DNA from: Hyparrhenia diplandra
Lineage: Eukaryota > Streptophyta > Magnoliopsida > Poales > Poaceae
Assembly (NCBI GenBank): GCA_015847255.1
Contig: JADLZK010007339.1
Span: forward strand, 612,501-676,500
Length of the DNA stretch: 64,000 nt
Reading direction: 5' to 3'
Part shown: positions 11,582 through 23,084 of the stretch, piece after piece
Position numbering within the stretch: the first letter of the stretch is position 1
How the letters are laid out: each line of letters begins with the position of its first letter
Position numbers and translations under genes: made by a program
Notes under the pieces: generated by a model
The model's database searches: none
Told to the model about the DNA's origin: nothing
Seen by the model: only the letters and a program-made list of their open reading frames with translations

Positions 11582-12555
11582 CTCGTGACATGTAACTACC
11601 AACATGAGGCCCATACACGCTAGCGCAAGACACACACACACACACAAACACTATCCATTGGAAATGAAATAGAGTCATTTTGCATCACTTTCGCTTTCTC
11701 TCATTTTTACTTTTATAACAATAAACACGTAAAAGTTTGGTGCCTCTTTTGTGAAGGAAAAAAATAGCTTACTCGTTATGACCACAATGTCACGGATTTT
11801 TGTCACCCGAAGCTAGTTCTTGTTTCTTCTAGTGGTCCAATGTGTGTTGTACCTCCATGATATCTATGAAATATAAATATGATTTATTATCCAACGGTGA
11901 TCAAATGAGAGGAATAACATAAAAATATAATGTTAGTGACAGTTTACTTGTTAGGTACATGTCGATATTTACTCTATTAGTAATCATATCTATATTGAAG
12001 AACTGAAAACTATACTTTGGAATGTCTTGTGTATCTTTGATCTTCTTTGTAGTAGTTGTGAGCAAGAAATTATCTTATCATTCTCGCATTGAGCAAGAAA
12101 TTGAGTATCTTATCATTCCGCATTGGTCAATATTTCTATGCAATCATCATGAATTTGGTGTTCACAAAAATGTAAGCTTTCCCTTTTGATGAGTGGTTTG
12201 AATTTTCTCATGTAGGCCTTATTAATAACACCATGCATCTTGATCCCCTATTTTTTAGAATCATTAGCATGTAAATGGAAGTGATCTAAAGGCATTATAA
12301 TGTTAGTAAACAATAAGTATCATATTGATCAAGACTCATTTGCTCGCCACTGCATAGCAAGATTGCATCCCATACTCTAGTGAACCTTTTTTTTTTTACC
12401 GAAACACAGGGGATTCCCCTATCTATATTTTTTTCCTTTTCAATTGAAAGAAAGAATGTTATATACTCTAGTGACCTTGCTTTGATGTTTCATAATTCCT
12501 TTATTGGCATAATCTCCATGCATTTTCAGTGAAAATTACAGCCACCATCACGCAA
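10153..12555. other. AT-rich non-coding stretch, probably Helitron body and older debris
   Basis: No open frame of note and no recognised gene is present. It contains a (CT)n run at 11551-11577, a short (CA)n run near 11631 and, near 12388, a poly-T-led fragment (TTTTACCGAAACACAGGGG) that resembles the tail of a reversed retroposon. Confidence 0.4.
11551..11577. repeat. (CT)n microsatellite
   Basis: This is a pure dinucleotide run of about 13 units; a (CA)n run lies about 60 bp downstream. Confidence 0.95.
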
Positions 12556-12674
12556 TTATTGTTGGAGAGAAAACGCTATCATTATGTACGTGGAACAAGT
12601 TGTACTTACCGACGTTCACATTTGGTTAATTGATAGAATATATATATATATCTAAAATGTTTATTGTTTCTATA
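12556..12674. repeat. Direct repeat, copy 1 (about 119 bp)
   Basis: The stretch from TTATTGTTGGAGAG through CAAGTTGTACTTACCGACG to GTTTATTGTTTCTATA recurs at 12965-13081 with a few changes. Confidence 0.85.
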
Positions 12675-12733
12675 CTATATTATATATTATATAAATCATT
12701 AGATATGGGCCACACGTCGTTCAAGGTTGGTTA

Positions 12734-14330
12734 ATAGATTTGTTACTAATTGAGGCTCCACATTAATTCTCACCGGATGCGCTAGGAAAAAGATAAAAAT
12801 GCTAGAAATTCACATTAATTAGAAACATCCAACTATCAAATCGAAAAGACTAAACCATCCAAAACCATTGGATATATTGAAAATTACCCACCTTTTGCTT
12901 TGTAAATAAAAAAATAGCCTAAAATATTATTATTATTATTATTATTATTGACAAAAGCCTAAAATATTATTGTTGGAGAGAAAAACGTTTTATTATGTAT
13001 GTGGAACAAGTTGTACTTACCGACGTTCACATTTGGTTAATTAATAGAATATATATATCTAAAATGTTTATTGTTTCTATAGACTCCGGCAATCGATAAC
13101 TGTTAGATCTACTTTATTTATTAAAGAATTACCCACCATTGTCATTATTATATAGATAAAAATTAAAAAAACTAAAATCCATAATTTTAAAATGAACGTA
13201 CAAACAGTAAGAAAGAAGGAAAAGATAGATCTATTATTTTCCGTACGACGTGCCGCAAAGATCGTCAAGGGCCAGGTGTATCCATTCACCTGCCCGGGGA
13301 GATTTTCCAACGGAGGAGAAAATAATAGGGCACCGCCTCAGAGTCAATCAAAGACAGCTCCACGCGGCACCGACCGCCGCCGGGCAGCTGATCTACTTGT
13401 GTTTGCCAGGCCATGCAAGCAAGGAGGAAGCCAATAGGACGCATGCACCTACATCTACACCGGCACCCCTTGCTCAGATCGACAGCACCCTGGAGGAGCA
13501 GCATGCGAGATCTACTTCGACGTTGGTGGAGGAGCAGCAGTGCTGCAACATGTTTGTGTGTCGCCTTACTTCATGACGACAAAGCTGCTCGTGGAGGGAC
13601 ATCAACGAGGCAGACGACAGGAGCTATCTACCAAGATGTGCACTTGACGGCTGAAGTGAGCGAGGTGCATGCCAGGCTGGATGCAGCGTTCGTCCAGCGC
13701 CATGGTCTGGAAGGACGCGTACAACCATCTACAACCATCTTGACTGCATGCAGCCACTGGTATGGACGCCATCACACAAGGATGCTATACTGATAAGATG
13801 ATGCTACACTGAGCAGCCGACATCAACGAGGAAGGTAACCCTACACGGACTATCTACGGGCGAATACCGAAGAGGAAGGCGATGCTACACTGACTACGTA
13901 TCGACAGTCAACGATGAGGAAGGCGATGCTACACCGACGAGGAAGCCAACTTCACCTAATTCAGCAACCATCCAACATTTGAGCAGATGCACGACGTTGG
14001 GCCATGCACCAAGCACCAACATCCGGTCACCGACCACTGACATTGAATCCAGCCGCTTCAAGGCGGCGGAAGGATGAGCGTGGGCCAGCATCACGAGGAT
14101 AACGAGGAGATCTAGGTCAATAAAGGGAAGGCAGGAACATGCAGGCCACTCGCACCATGATGTCTGGCGTCCATGGCATCTACATCAACGCTGTCACTGA
14201 CCACACCTATAGATTAAAGGTACGACCATCTTTGCTATACCACAATTACAATTTGATTTGACTCATGTAACATACAAGGTATGAACCTTATTGACCATCA
14301 GGTACAATTTTGATCTTCTTTTTCTAGGGC
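12734..14330 (+). mobile_element. Degenerate Helitron-like sequence related to the 29.6-32.0 kb element
   Basis: The start (GTTACTAATTGAGGCTCC) resembles the 5' end of the Helitron at 29586, and internal parts match, for example CCATGGCATCTACATCAACGC near 14171 against CCATGACATCTACACCAACGC near 31069. No CTAG end with hairpin was found, so this is a truncated or eroded relative. Overlapping open frames at 13192-13793 have no recognisable product. Confidence 0.4.
12965..13081. repeat. Direct repeat, copy 2 (about 117 bp)
   Basis: This is the second copy of 12556-12674, about 290 bp further on, in the same orientation and inside the Helitron-like region. Confidence 0.85.
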
Positions 14331-14339
14331 CAGGTGGAT

Positions 14340-14980
14340 CGTGCGGCGGAGAGGCTGAATTGAAATTGATCTTCTTTGTCTAACCGTTCCATCACGCAAG
14401 CATGCCCCTCCTGCACTTCATTGTCCAAATCCTTCACTCGATTACTCAATAGCTCAATTCAAATACAAATCGGAGTACACAACCTCGTGAGGGAAGGGAG
14501 GTCCGGATCAAGCAAAACAATCTAGAGTAGGATTGGAGAACTAGACTATGGGAAGGATAAGAAATCGAGACCTGCAGAGGGAGGCTCGGCGAGGAAGACG
14601 AACAGGAGATGGAGATATGTTTCTTCTGAAAATATTCGATGCCTTGTCTTGCTCCTGGCCTTGGCCTTTGTAGTCTCCCATCCACGCTTGACTGGACTCG
14701 CCTGACTGGACTGGCTGGCCCATGGCCCATCTCAAGGCCCAACCGTGGCCGATCCCTAACATTCCCCCCTTCTTGAGCTTCGGCTTGCCCTCAAGCCGAT
14801 AGAGAATTTCAGTACCACCCGGATCCCATGGCACTTGCAAGTCCTTAAGGTTGAATAGCAATTCGCCAGCATACCAGACTTGTGTGTCAGTCGACCCTTC
14901 TGTATATTCCACTCCTTTGGATTGGTGCTTAACCGTGTTGTATGTTCTTCTTCTGATTGTTGCATCCCTGAGCACCTCGT
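14340..14980 (-). mobile_element. 3' end remnant of an LTR retrotransposon (minus strand)
   Basis: On the minus strand a purine tract AAGAAGGGGGGAA (14762-14774) sits directly before TGTTAGGGATCGGCC, the arrangement of polypurine tract and 3' LTR start. The preceding open frame (GELLFNLKDLQVPWD.., to 14975) could be the end of a polyprotein. The LTR's far end and any second LTR were not found. Confidence 0.45.
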
Positions 14981-14982
14981 AG

Positions 14983-15255
14983 GCAAGGGCTATATGGACT
15001 CCATCAGAATCATTAGAACCACCAACAGAGTCTCCCAGAGATCATGCAAAGGTCCAACACAACAATGAAGCTAGAAGTGTTGAACAGGACCTACTCAGCA
15101 ACGGTGAAGTGGTGATGCCTAACAATGAAGCTATAACTATAGAGCATGAGTCAGTGAAGGTGGCACCAAGCAATACCTCAATGATGCAAGATGAGGAATC
15201 GAAAACCACAATGCAAGAAGCACCTCACACTGGTGAACGGGTTCAACCTAACTAG
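14983..15255 (+). pseudogene. Orphan coding-like last exon, unrecognised
   Basis: From a possible acceptor (TCGTAG then GCAAGG) at 14983 the plus strand stays open for 90 codons to a TAG at 15253-15255. The product is polar and acidic, with stretches such as SESLEPPTESPRDHAKV and LLSNGEVVMPNNEAI and a repeated NNEA, as in a disordered protein tail. It has no start codon and no upstream exon that I can identify; the following 500 bp look like a plant 3' UTR. It may be a gene fragment carried in by a transposon. No family is recognised. Confidence 0.35.
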
Positions 15256-15847
15256 GAACTTAATTGTTGGAGAAAGAAAATCTTCCTGAGCGGGAAAACC
15301 AAAATGTAGGAAATGCATGCATTGGTGTAGGCTAATAAGTCCATTGGAGATCTATGAGCCTAAAATGATTTATGGTGATTGACTCCAGTTGCAAGGGCCT
15401 TGCAATGTTAATTGTGTCTCGGCACACCAAAAACTGAACTTCTCAGTTTAGAGAGAATTGAGGGTAGGGAAGAGGGTGTGTCATGTGTGTGCCTGTGGAG
15501 GATTAAGTATGTGAACCGAGGTAGCTAGTTTATGTTTGTTATCATTAGCTAGTTGTATTTGGTCAGAATTTCCCTGTCATATTGGTGACCTGTGCTTACA
15601 TTTGGTCACTGGATTTAGCCAGTTGTGTTTGTTCAATAAATTTGAGGTAGCCGATCCAAGTCTACATTTGGTCACTGGATGTGGATGGTTGCTGAAATGA
15701 TGTTATTCATCTTGATTGTTCTAAATTCTCTCATGTCAAATTATGAATGGCCGAATGGGCAAACAGCAAACTGAGTAGTATCCTTTTTCTGTTTGGTCGG
15801 CACCGCTCATTGCCAACTGAAGACACAATCCTAGTCCTACCAAGCCA
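15256..15847 (+). other. Spacer, UTR-like, upstream of the dehydrogenase pseudogene
   Basis: No gene is seen. A phrase TACATTTGGTCACTGGAT occurs at about 15597 and again at about 15663, so there is a short local duplication. Confidence 0.4.
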
Positions 15848-16936
15848 ATGGCATCCGCCGCCGCGGGCGAAGACAGGGGGCTCCTCCTCCCTGCGCCGAA
15901 CGGGCGCCACCTTCATGGCGGCGCTGCGGTCGCGCTTCCGCATCCACGACTACTACGCCTCGGGCACGTCGCTGCCCGACTTCCTCGCCGCCGCTGGCGG
16001 GCGCGGACCCCCACGCGCCGCACTCGTGGTGGCAGGCGGCGCCATCCTCGTCGACGCCGCGTTCCTGGACGCCGCCCCTCCCTCGGCTGCGTCGTGACCA
16101 CGGGCGCCGGGGTGGACCACGTCGACCCTCGCCCAGTGCGCGCGCCGCAACGTCGTCGTGGCCGGCGCCGGCGAGATCTTCTCCGTCGACGTCGCTGACC
16201 ACGCCATCGGCCTCCTCATCGCCGTGATCCGCCGCGTCGCCGCCGCCGCAGACCGCTACGTCCGCGCTGGGATCTGGCCCAAGCAAGGGGACTTCCCGCT
16301 TACCACCAAGGTTCCATCTCTTTCCTTCTCGGATCTTGGCTTCTTTCCCTCTTCTTGATTCATCAGCTGAACGAACACATTATCAATTGATTCATCAGCT
16401 CAGCGGCAAGCGTGTAGGCATCATCGGTCTGGGCAGCATCGGCTCAAAGATCGCCAAGCGTCTGCAGGCATTCGGCTGCGTCATCTCCTACCACTCGAGG
16501 ACGCTCAAGGCGGCGGCCTCCGTCCCCTACCGCTACTTCGCCGACGTCCACGCCCTCGCCGCGGACTCGGACGCTCTGATCGTCGCGTGCGCGCTCAACG
16601 ACGCGACGCGGGCATCGTGGGGCGCCGCGTGCTGGACGCGCTGGGCCCGGACGGCGTCCTGGTGAACATCGCGCGCGGGTGGGAACGTGGACGAGCAGGA
16701 GCTCATCGCAGCGCTGCGGGGGAAGGGAGGGTCGCCGGCGCGGGCCTCGACGTCTTCCAGAACGAGCCGCACGTGCCACCGGAGCTGCGGACATGGACAA
16801 TGTCGTGCTGACGGCGCATGAGGCGGTGTTCACTGAGGAGTCACAAGCTCACCTCCAAGAACTCATGATTGGGAACCTCCAAGCCTTCTTCTCCGGCAAG
16901 CCGTTACTGACGCCCGTAGTCCATAGCAATAGCTGA
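15848..16936 (+). pseudogene. D-2-hydroxyacid dehydrogenase pseudogene (hydroxyphenylpyruvate/glyoxylate reductase type)
   Basis: The family reduces 2-oxoacids such as hydroxypyruvate or hydroxyphenylpyruvate with NAD(P)H in the cytosol. The likely start is MASAAAGEDRGLLL at 15848. Downstream are TFMAALRSRFRIHDYY, TTGAGVDHVD, a phase-0 intron 16311-16398 (GT..AG), then the Rossmann motif GKRVGIIGLGSIGSKIAKRL, the Arg-bearing LVNIARG, NEPHVPPEL and the His-bearing LTAHEAVFTEES, ending at 16936. All active-site landmarks (Arg, Glu, His) are recognisable, but the frame shifts about seven times (near 15900, 16080, 16124, 16608, 16680, 16722, 16790). It therefore cannot make a full protein as given. 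Single-base errors in the assembly are an alternative, since every break is a one- or two-base change in GC-rich sequence. Confidence 0.88.
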
Positions 16937-17220
16937 AGTTTTCATGAGATGGGTACACTACGACCTGACATTAGTTGAAGTTTTTCATATCTCAAATTAT
17001 GAATGCACACAAAACAGACACAACATCCTTTCCGCATTTGCAAGCATTGTACACTAAATGCCCAAACAACAGCTGGCTATATCTTACCTAATTTCAGTGT
17101 GCCGGCCTGTCTGTTATCAAGATGCTTGTCAAAATGTGTTCACTATTCACATTCACTACAATACAAAAACGCTGCAGCCCCTATTGTGGTTTGGTTCCTA
17201 CATGGAAAGTCTCTGAATAG

Positions 17221-18640
17221 CTAAATCTTAACACTGCTGTAACCTTTCGCTTTCTGAACTTGATTCTCATCCATCTTCCTCCTGGTGTCTTCTGCAGACT
17301 GCCAATCTCCATCTTCAGCGTAGACGTGCGACAGCGACACAGATGCCCCATCACTGTTTGGCGCCATTCTTAGGATCTGTTCTGCTGCAAGCAGACTGAG
17401 TTCTTTGTTCCCATGGATCCGGCAACCGTTCATCAGGGACCTCCATACTGCAGGCCATGGCTGGAACGGCATTGCCTCGATTACGCCTTTTGCTTCTTCG
17501 AGGAGCCCTCTTCGTGCCAGGAGGTCAATCAGGCATGCATAATTGGCTCTTGTCGGATTCATGCCCTGAGCAGACAACATGGAGCTGAACAGAAGCTTCC
17601 CTTGCTCGACTAGCCCAAGATGACTGCAAGCTGAGATGACGGCGACAAACCTAACTGGTGTTGGAGCCAATTGGTGTTGTGTCATATCTTGGTAGAGGCT
17701 GAGGACGTCATGGCTCAGACCATGGTTAGCATAAGCTGTCAGCATGGTGTTGTATAGTATGGCCTCCTCGGTCACCAATGAAACTTCAGTGAAAGCGCTT
17801 TTGGCAGCAGTAATATCACCACATTTGCATAGGCATCAACCAAGGCACTGGACACACAGAAGTGCTTGCTGTGCCCTGTCCTGACAACGAGCGAATGGAT
17901 GCATCTGCACTGCCTAATCAATGCTGAGTTTGCACAAGCATTCAGGATGGTACCCAGGATGAACTCATCAGGCTCCTCTGGGCTGTCAACTCTGAACAAG
18001 GTTAAAAGGAAAAGAGCCTCTTTATCCAAGTCATGCTTCATGAATGCAGAGATGGTGACTCCCCATGACACTAAATCCATCTTGCCAGCGTCCTTGATGA
18101 TTTTTGGATCTAGAACTGAGCCAAGGGCTACTTTTGCTTTGATAAGTGCAGTCGACACGAACTGGCATGAAGAAAAACCCCTGTTTCAGAACACTTGCGT
18201 GGATTTGCTCATGGTTCCTTGCATCATGATCGTTTTGGAAAGCAGACAAAACAGCTGGATAGGTGAACTCATCCGGTCTTGCTCCGAAGCAAACCAAGTT
18301 GTGGAAGAGCCTCATTGCATCTCCAGAACAGCCGTGCAGACCATAGCCTGAGATCATCTCATTCCATGTCACGACATTTCTGACACTGAGATTGCAAAAG
18401 AAAGCATAAGCACAGCTGAGCAGCCCACACTGTGAGAGCATGTTGATGGATGCATTCGCTACAAGGACATTGTCAGAGTAGCCATGGCGGTAGGCAAGTC
18501 CAAAGATCTGAAGACCGAGGGAGGCACTCCCTTTAGGAACACACAGCCTCAGCATGACAGAGAACGTAACTTGATTAGGTTTGCAGCTGTACCATGACAT
18601 GTCGATAAAGCATTCTGCAGCTGTACCTAACATTACTTCC
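17221..18640 (-). pseudogene. PPR protein pseudogene, copy 2 (5'-truncated)
   Basis: This copy keeps the C-terminus that copy 1 loses at the window edge: ILYNTMLTAYANHGL, FVAVISACSHLGLVEQGK, YACLIDLLARRGLLEEAK and the E-type tail WRSLMNGCRIHGNKE to YSSVKI and stop at 17221. The sequence matches copy 1 up to about 18630 and then stops matching, so the N-terminal half is gone. Frameshifts are visible near 17830 and 18175 (insertion by the LKQG segment). A Stowaway MITE begins 27 bp beyond the truncation. No function is expected. Confidence 0.85.
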
Positions 18641-18667
18641 TCACCTTCTAGAAAACATACAATTCTA

Positions 18668-18903
18668 CTCCCTCCATTCCAAATTGTAAGTTGTTTGACT
18701 TTTTGACAACAAGTTTGACCACTCGTCTTATTCAAAAATTTGTGCAAAATATCACTTTTTTTTTTGCCGTGGCTTTATTTATTAATAAAAGTTCTTAAAA
18801 AATGACTTGAATTTATCTATATTTGTGTAAATTTTTGAATAAGACGAATAGTCAAACTTGGTGCAAAAAAAGTTAAATGACTTACAATTTGGGATGGAGA
18901 GAG
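18668..18903. mobile_element. Stowaway-type MITE (236 bp)
   Basis: The ends are inverted repeats (CTCCCTCCATTCCAAATTGT at the left, ACAATTTGGGATGGAGAGAG at the right) and TA flanks both sides (18666-18667, 18904-18905). Paired inner arms also match (AAGTTTGACCACTCGTCTTATTC and its complement). A poly-T-led insert begins at about 18755, inside the MITE. Confidence 0.88.
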
Positions 18904-18905
18904 TA

Positions 18906-19500
18906 GACAATATAAAAGCGCAGTAGGAGTGCTCACCCCTCATGTTTCCATGCAAAAATGTATTAAATCAAAAGGATAAAGCGCTCAAGAATTTAACATG
19001 CTAAAGGGAGAACCCGTATGGCAGCTAAATTGACAGGCATGACAAAAATAATCAGTGTGGCCTCATCTCTTTCCGCTGTGAACCTTACAAAATAGAATCT
19101 TGGTAACTAGTACCACAACGATTTCAGCTAGTGAACTAACTTCCCAATGATCTGACTTAAATCTCATTTTATATAGGCTATATATACCCACCTCTGTAAA
19201 AGGTTTTGGTGCTAGTTAAAAACTTAAAATAGAATGCCGATATATCCAGGGTATCAGCTACAGTAGGAACAATGATTAAAAAATCTCCAGTTCACAGTAG
19301 ACAGTACACAAACATCTTAGTTGTTTAGTTTGCAAACATCTTGCAAACTAAACAACTGAGAAAGCATCAACAGAACACACACTTGTTAATGGACCAAGGA
19401 GAATGAAAGTAAGATGTGCAAGACTATGCTACAGCTGGTGCTGTTCAGCTAGTGCAAAAGTGAAAAACAGAACAGAGATATTCAGATAGATAAGGGGAGA
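18906..19500. other. Spacer downstream of the receptor kinase
   Basis: No gene is seen. The short inverted phrase AGTTTGCAAACATCTTGCAAACTAA near 19329 can pair with itself. This stretch presumably includes the kinase gene's 3' UTR and poly(A) site. Confidence 0.4.
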
Positions 19501-22500
19501 TCACTGGGCTGGTTCAGGCCTTGTTGCTGGCATGGATTTGATATAATCATTTTTTAGTTTCTTGAGTGCCACTACCACATCGCTCATCGATAATCTTTGG
19601 TCGGGTGCATCACTTGAGCAGAGCAAACCCAACTGAAAGATAGGTGGAATGAAGGGCTTCATATCGCAGTCAGTAGAGGAGGAGGGACCTTGCAGGAGCT
19701 TATCATCCAGAACATGGACAATATCGGACAGGAATGCTTGACGAACCCATTCCCTGATGCTGAGATCTCCGGTGAACTTGGGATCGGTCGGTCTCTTTCC
19801 AGTGAATACTTCAAGAAGCATGATTCCAAAGCTGAACACATCACTCTTTCGGGATGCTTTCCCAAATGATCCATACTCTGGTCAATAATTCAGAAAATAA
19901 AACATTAGATCAATCGTGCAATCAGAAGGATTGAAATTTACAGGCATAGCTATAGGGTAGCGATAGTGTGGTAGTACCTGGTGCCATGTACCCAAGTGTT
20001 CCAGGCATACTTGCGGTGACCATGGAGCTGTCATCACCCAATAGCAATTTTGCAATGCCAAAGTCTGCCACGTGTGCTGTCATGCCGCTGTCAAATAGGA
20101 TGTTGCTAGGCTTCAAGTCACAATGCAGAACAACCTGGAAATGCTGATGGTGCAGATACTCCATCGCCATTGACACATCTATCATGATCTCCAACCTCTT
20201 AAGGAATCCCAAGCTACTTGCTGTACTTTCAGAGTGTAGGAGCTTGTTTAAGCTGCCATTGGGCATGTACTGGAGCACGAGTGCTTTGAAGTCCAGGTTG
20301 GAGCATGTGCTTAGTATTCTTATCAGGTTGCGGTGTCGGGCCATGCGAAGCACATGGCACTCGGCATCAAAGCTTCTAATGGCCTGTTCTAGTCGCATGT
20401 CTAGAACTTTTACTGCAACAACCAAACCATTGCTCAGTTGGCATTTGAACACTTTTGCAAGACTTCCAGCTCCCAAGAGGTTGGTATCGCTGAAGTTATC
20501 AGTGGCAGTATTGAGCTCATGGTGGGTAACCAATATGTGTCTTACAGCACTGCCAGAATCAATGACAGTAGCTTTCCGTCTAACAATTAGGTAGACACAA
20601 AGAACAATGGAGACAAATGCAGCAGTGAGAACTGGAAGAAGGATAATTAGAAGGTGTCTTTTATTTGAGTGAGAGTCCTCAAGACAAGGAGGAAATCCAA
20701 GACGGGGAGATCCACATAGCCCAGCATTTCCCTTCAAAGATATTGACGTGATATTTGAAAAAATACCTCCCTCTGGTATCTTCCCTTCTAGCTTATTGAA
20801 GGAGAGGTTCAAGGATGTCAAGGCTGTGAAATTATTGGCAAGGTACCTCGGAATGGTACCAGTGATATTATTGAAGGAGATATCCAAATATTCTAAGTTA
20901 GTAAGCTTTTGAAATGAATCTGGGAGTTGCCCATCGAATGAGTTATGTGAAAGATCTAGGATTTCGAGCATCATAATTTGTCCAAGTGATACTGGGATGG
21001 TTCCATGGAAATAGTTGCAAGAGAGGTCAATGGCAGATGCTTGTTTTAGCCCACCTACATCACTTGGAATTGGACCAACAAAGAAGTTGTTAGAAAGATA
21101 TAAATAAATGAGTTTGTCCAGGTGGAAGAAGCCTGCTGGTATAGCTGAGTTTAAGTGGTTACTAGATAAAAATATTGTTTCTAGCAGACTAAGGTTGCCA
21201 ATGCTATCAGGTATAGAGCCAAACAATTTGTTTCCATTTAGATACAACTTTTGTAAGCTCCTCAGCATGCCGATTTCTGTTGGGATAGTGCCGGACAAGT
21301 CATTGTTGGCAACGTTAAGAAGGACGAGCTCTTCCATAACCGTGATAGAATTTGGGATATCTCCTGTGAATAGGTTGTTATTAAGAACCAATGTTTGAAG
21401 ATGGGTTAAGTTTGACAGTTTTGATGGAAGCCTACCTGTTAACTTGTTATGACCTACATTAAACCAAAGTAACTCTGTTGATAGGTTCCCGATATGATCT
21501 GGGAGCACCCCACTGAAAGAATTATTGCCCAGGTCAAGGGACTGGAGATTCCTACAATTGGAAAAGGACGATAAGAAGTTAAGATTCCCAACTAGATTAT
21601 TCAATTGAAGATTAAGCCAGGTCAGAGATGGGATTTTCCCAAGTGATGGCGGTACTGAGCCAGAGAAATTATTCCACTCCAGACTTAGTACAGATAATTC
21701 CGAAAAATTCCCAAGAAAAGATGGAATCGGACCTGTTAGCTGATTTGTTGCTAGACCTAGTTCAGTAAGATGGGTGAGATTGCTTATAACAGCTGGGATA
21801 GGACCAGCAAGGTTATTTCTTGACAAAGTTATTTCGATGAGATGTGGTAGTTGAGCCAACCATGTTGGAACGACGTCCACAAAACAATTTCCTGACAGAT
21901 ACAAATATTTTAAGTATTTGCACGCTGCAAGTCCTGATGGAATTGGACCCACAAACTTGTTGTTTTCGAGATGAAGCTCATCCAGTAGAGGAAGGCTAAA
22001 ACTCAGATTGTTAGGAATGGGACCCACAAAGTTGTTTTCTGAGAGATAAAGCTGCTGCATCCTTGACATGTTGTAGATGGTTGGGGGCACTATATCGGAT
22101 AGGTTATTGTATGCGAGAAACAGCTGTTCCAGCTTGGGCAAGGAACCTAGATTGTGTGGTACGGGACCTGATAAGCTGTTGTTCATCAAGCTGATGTGCT
22201 TTAGGGATTGCGTATTATTGAATAGGCTTGGTGGTATGTGGCCAGTTAGCTCATTCCCGCCAAGATTAAACGTCACGAGGCTGTGCATATTCTGCAGTAG
22301 CCCTTCTGGGATTTCCCCTGACAGGATATTGCGATTTAGGAAAAGAAACTCAAGCCTGGTGAGGTTACCTATGGCACTTGGAATAGGGCTTGTGAGGTCA
22401 TTTCTTTTAAGATACAGGACCTTGAGCCGATGTAGCATACCAATTTCGGGAGGGATGGGGCCAGCGAGGCTGGTGTTTGTGAGGTTGAGCACGGAGAGGA

Positions 22501-22813
22501 ACGAAAGATTACCGAGGTGTGGACTGAGCTTCCCATGTAGAGGAACATCCGACAACGATACAGCTGTGATGCGCTGCCGGTGGCGGCGGCTGCACGAGAC
22601 TCCAAGCCATCGACAGAAGGAGACGTTACTTGTCCAGCTCCTGGCAAGGACGCCGGTGGGATCAGCGAGCTCGCGTTTGAAAGCCAGCAGCGCATCGAGG
22701 TCGCTGTGACTGCCATTAGCGTTTGTTCCGCTCTGGACAGATGGAGTAGAGGAGGCAGCAGCAGGGAATAGGAGGGCCGAGAGGCAGATGGCAAATTTTA
22801 GTAGACTGGCCAT
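19501..22813 (-). CDS. LRR receptor-like kinase, LRR-XII type, non-RD (1070 aa)
   Basis: Two exons join in frame: exon 1 22813-19978 and exon 2 19877-19501, with a 100-bp GT..AG intron splitting the Glu codon of the APE motif (GYMAP|EYGSFG). I chose the Met at 22813 because MASLLKFAICLSALLFPAAA is a good signal peptide; an upstream in-frame Met at 22969 would place 52 odd residues before it. Order: signal peptide, LRR N-cap (DALLAFKRELADP..CRWLGVSC), about twenty LRRs to residue about 680, TM helix near 720-743, and a Ser/Thr kinase from about 770. Kinase landmarks are GAGSLAKVF, AVKVLD, HCDLKPSNIL and DFGIAK. HCD in place of HRD marks a non-RD kinase, as in pattern-recognition receptors such as XA21 and FLS2. 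The protein should sit in the plasma membrane and sense an extracellular ligand that cannot be predicted. The coding frame is intact. Confidence 0.95.
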
Positions 22814-22915
22814 TGGATATATATCTGAGTCGTCTGCCCTTAACTGTGATAGGTATATATACATATATGTGTGCATGGCTAATAATGACTGCAGTCCGCT
22901 GCCCACGTGCAGCAC

Positions 22916-23084
22916 ACACTCTCTGCACCGCTGTACAGATGCAGTGGCGGCTATAGGATCCAAATACATGATGGTTGACTTTCGATAGTTTCAGGTTCAA
23001 TTATTTCCATGAACGGCAGGAACAGGTTGTTTATATTTGGATCCTATAGCCGCCGCTGCATCTGTACAGCGGTGCAGAGAGTGT
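22916..23084. repeat. 51-bp inverted repeat with 67-bp loop, upstream of the receptor kinase
   Basis: Bases 22916-22966 and 23034-23084 are reverse complements with one difference (a T at 22945 that would still pair as G-U in RNA). The hairpin starts about 103 bp from the kinase start codon, in its probable 5' UTR or core promoter. Confidence 0.95.

Noticed and set aside
13192..13793. Overlapping plus-strand frames
   Set aside because: They lie in Helitron-like sequence, overlap one another and show no conserved motif.
15837..16286. GC-rich open frame on the minus strand
   Set aside because: It is the antisense shadow of the dehydrogenase pseudogene, whose plus-strand motifs are unmistakable.
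22814..22969. Upstream in-frame extension of the receptor kinase (52 residues)
   Set aside because: The internal Met at 22813 starts a proper signal peptide; the extension would bury it and lies in promoter-like sequence.
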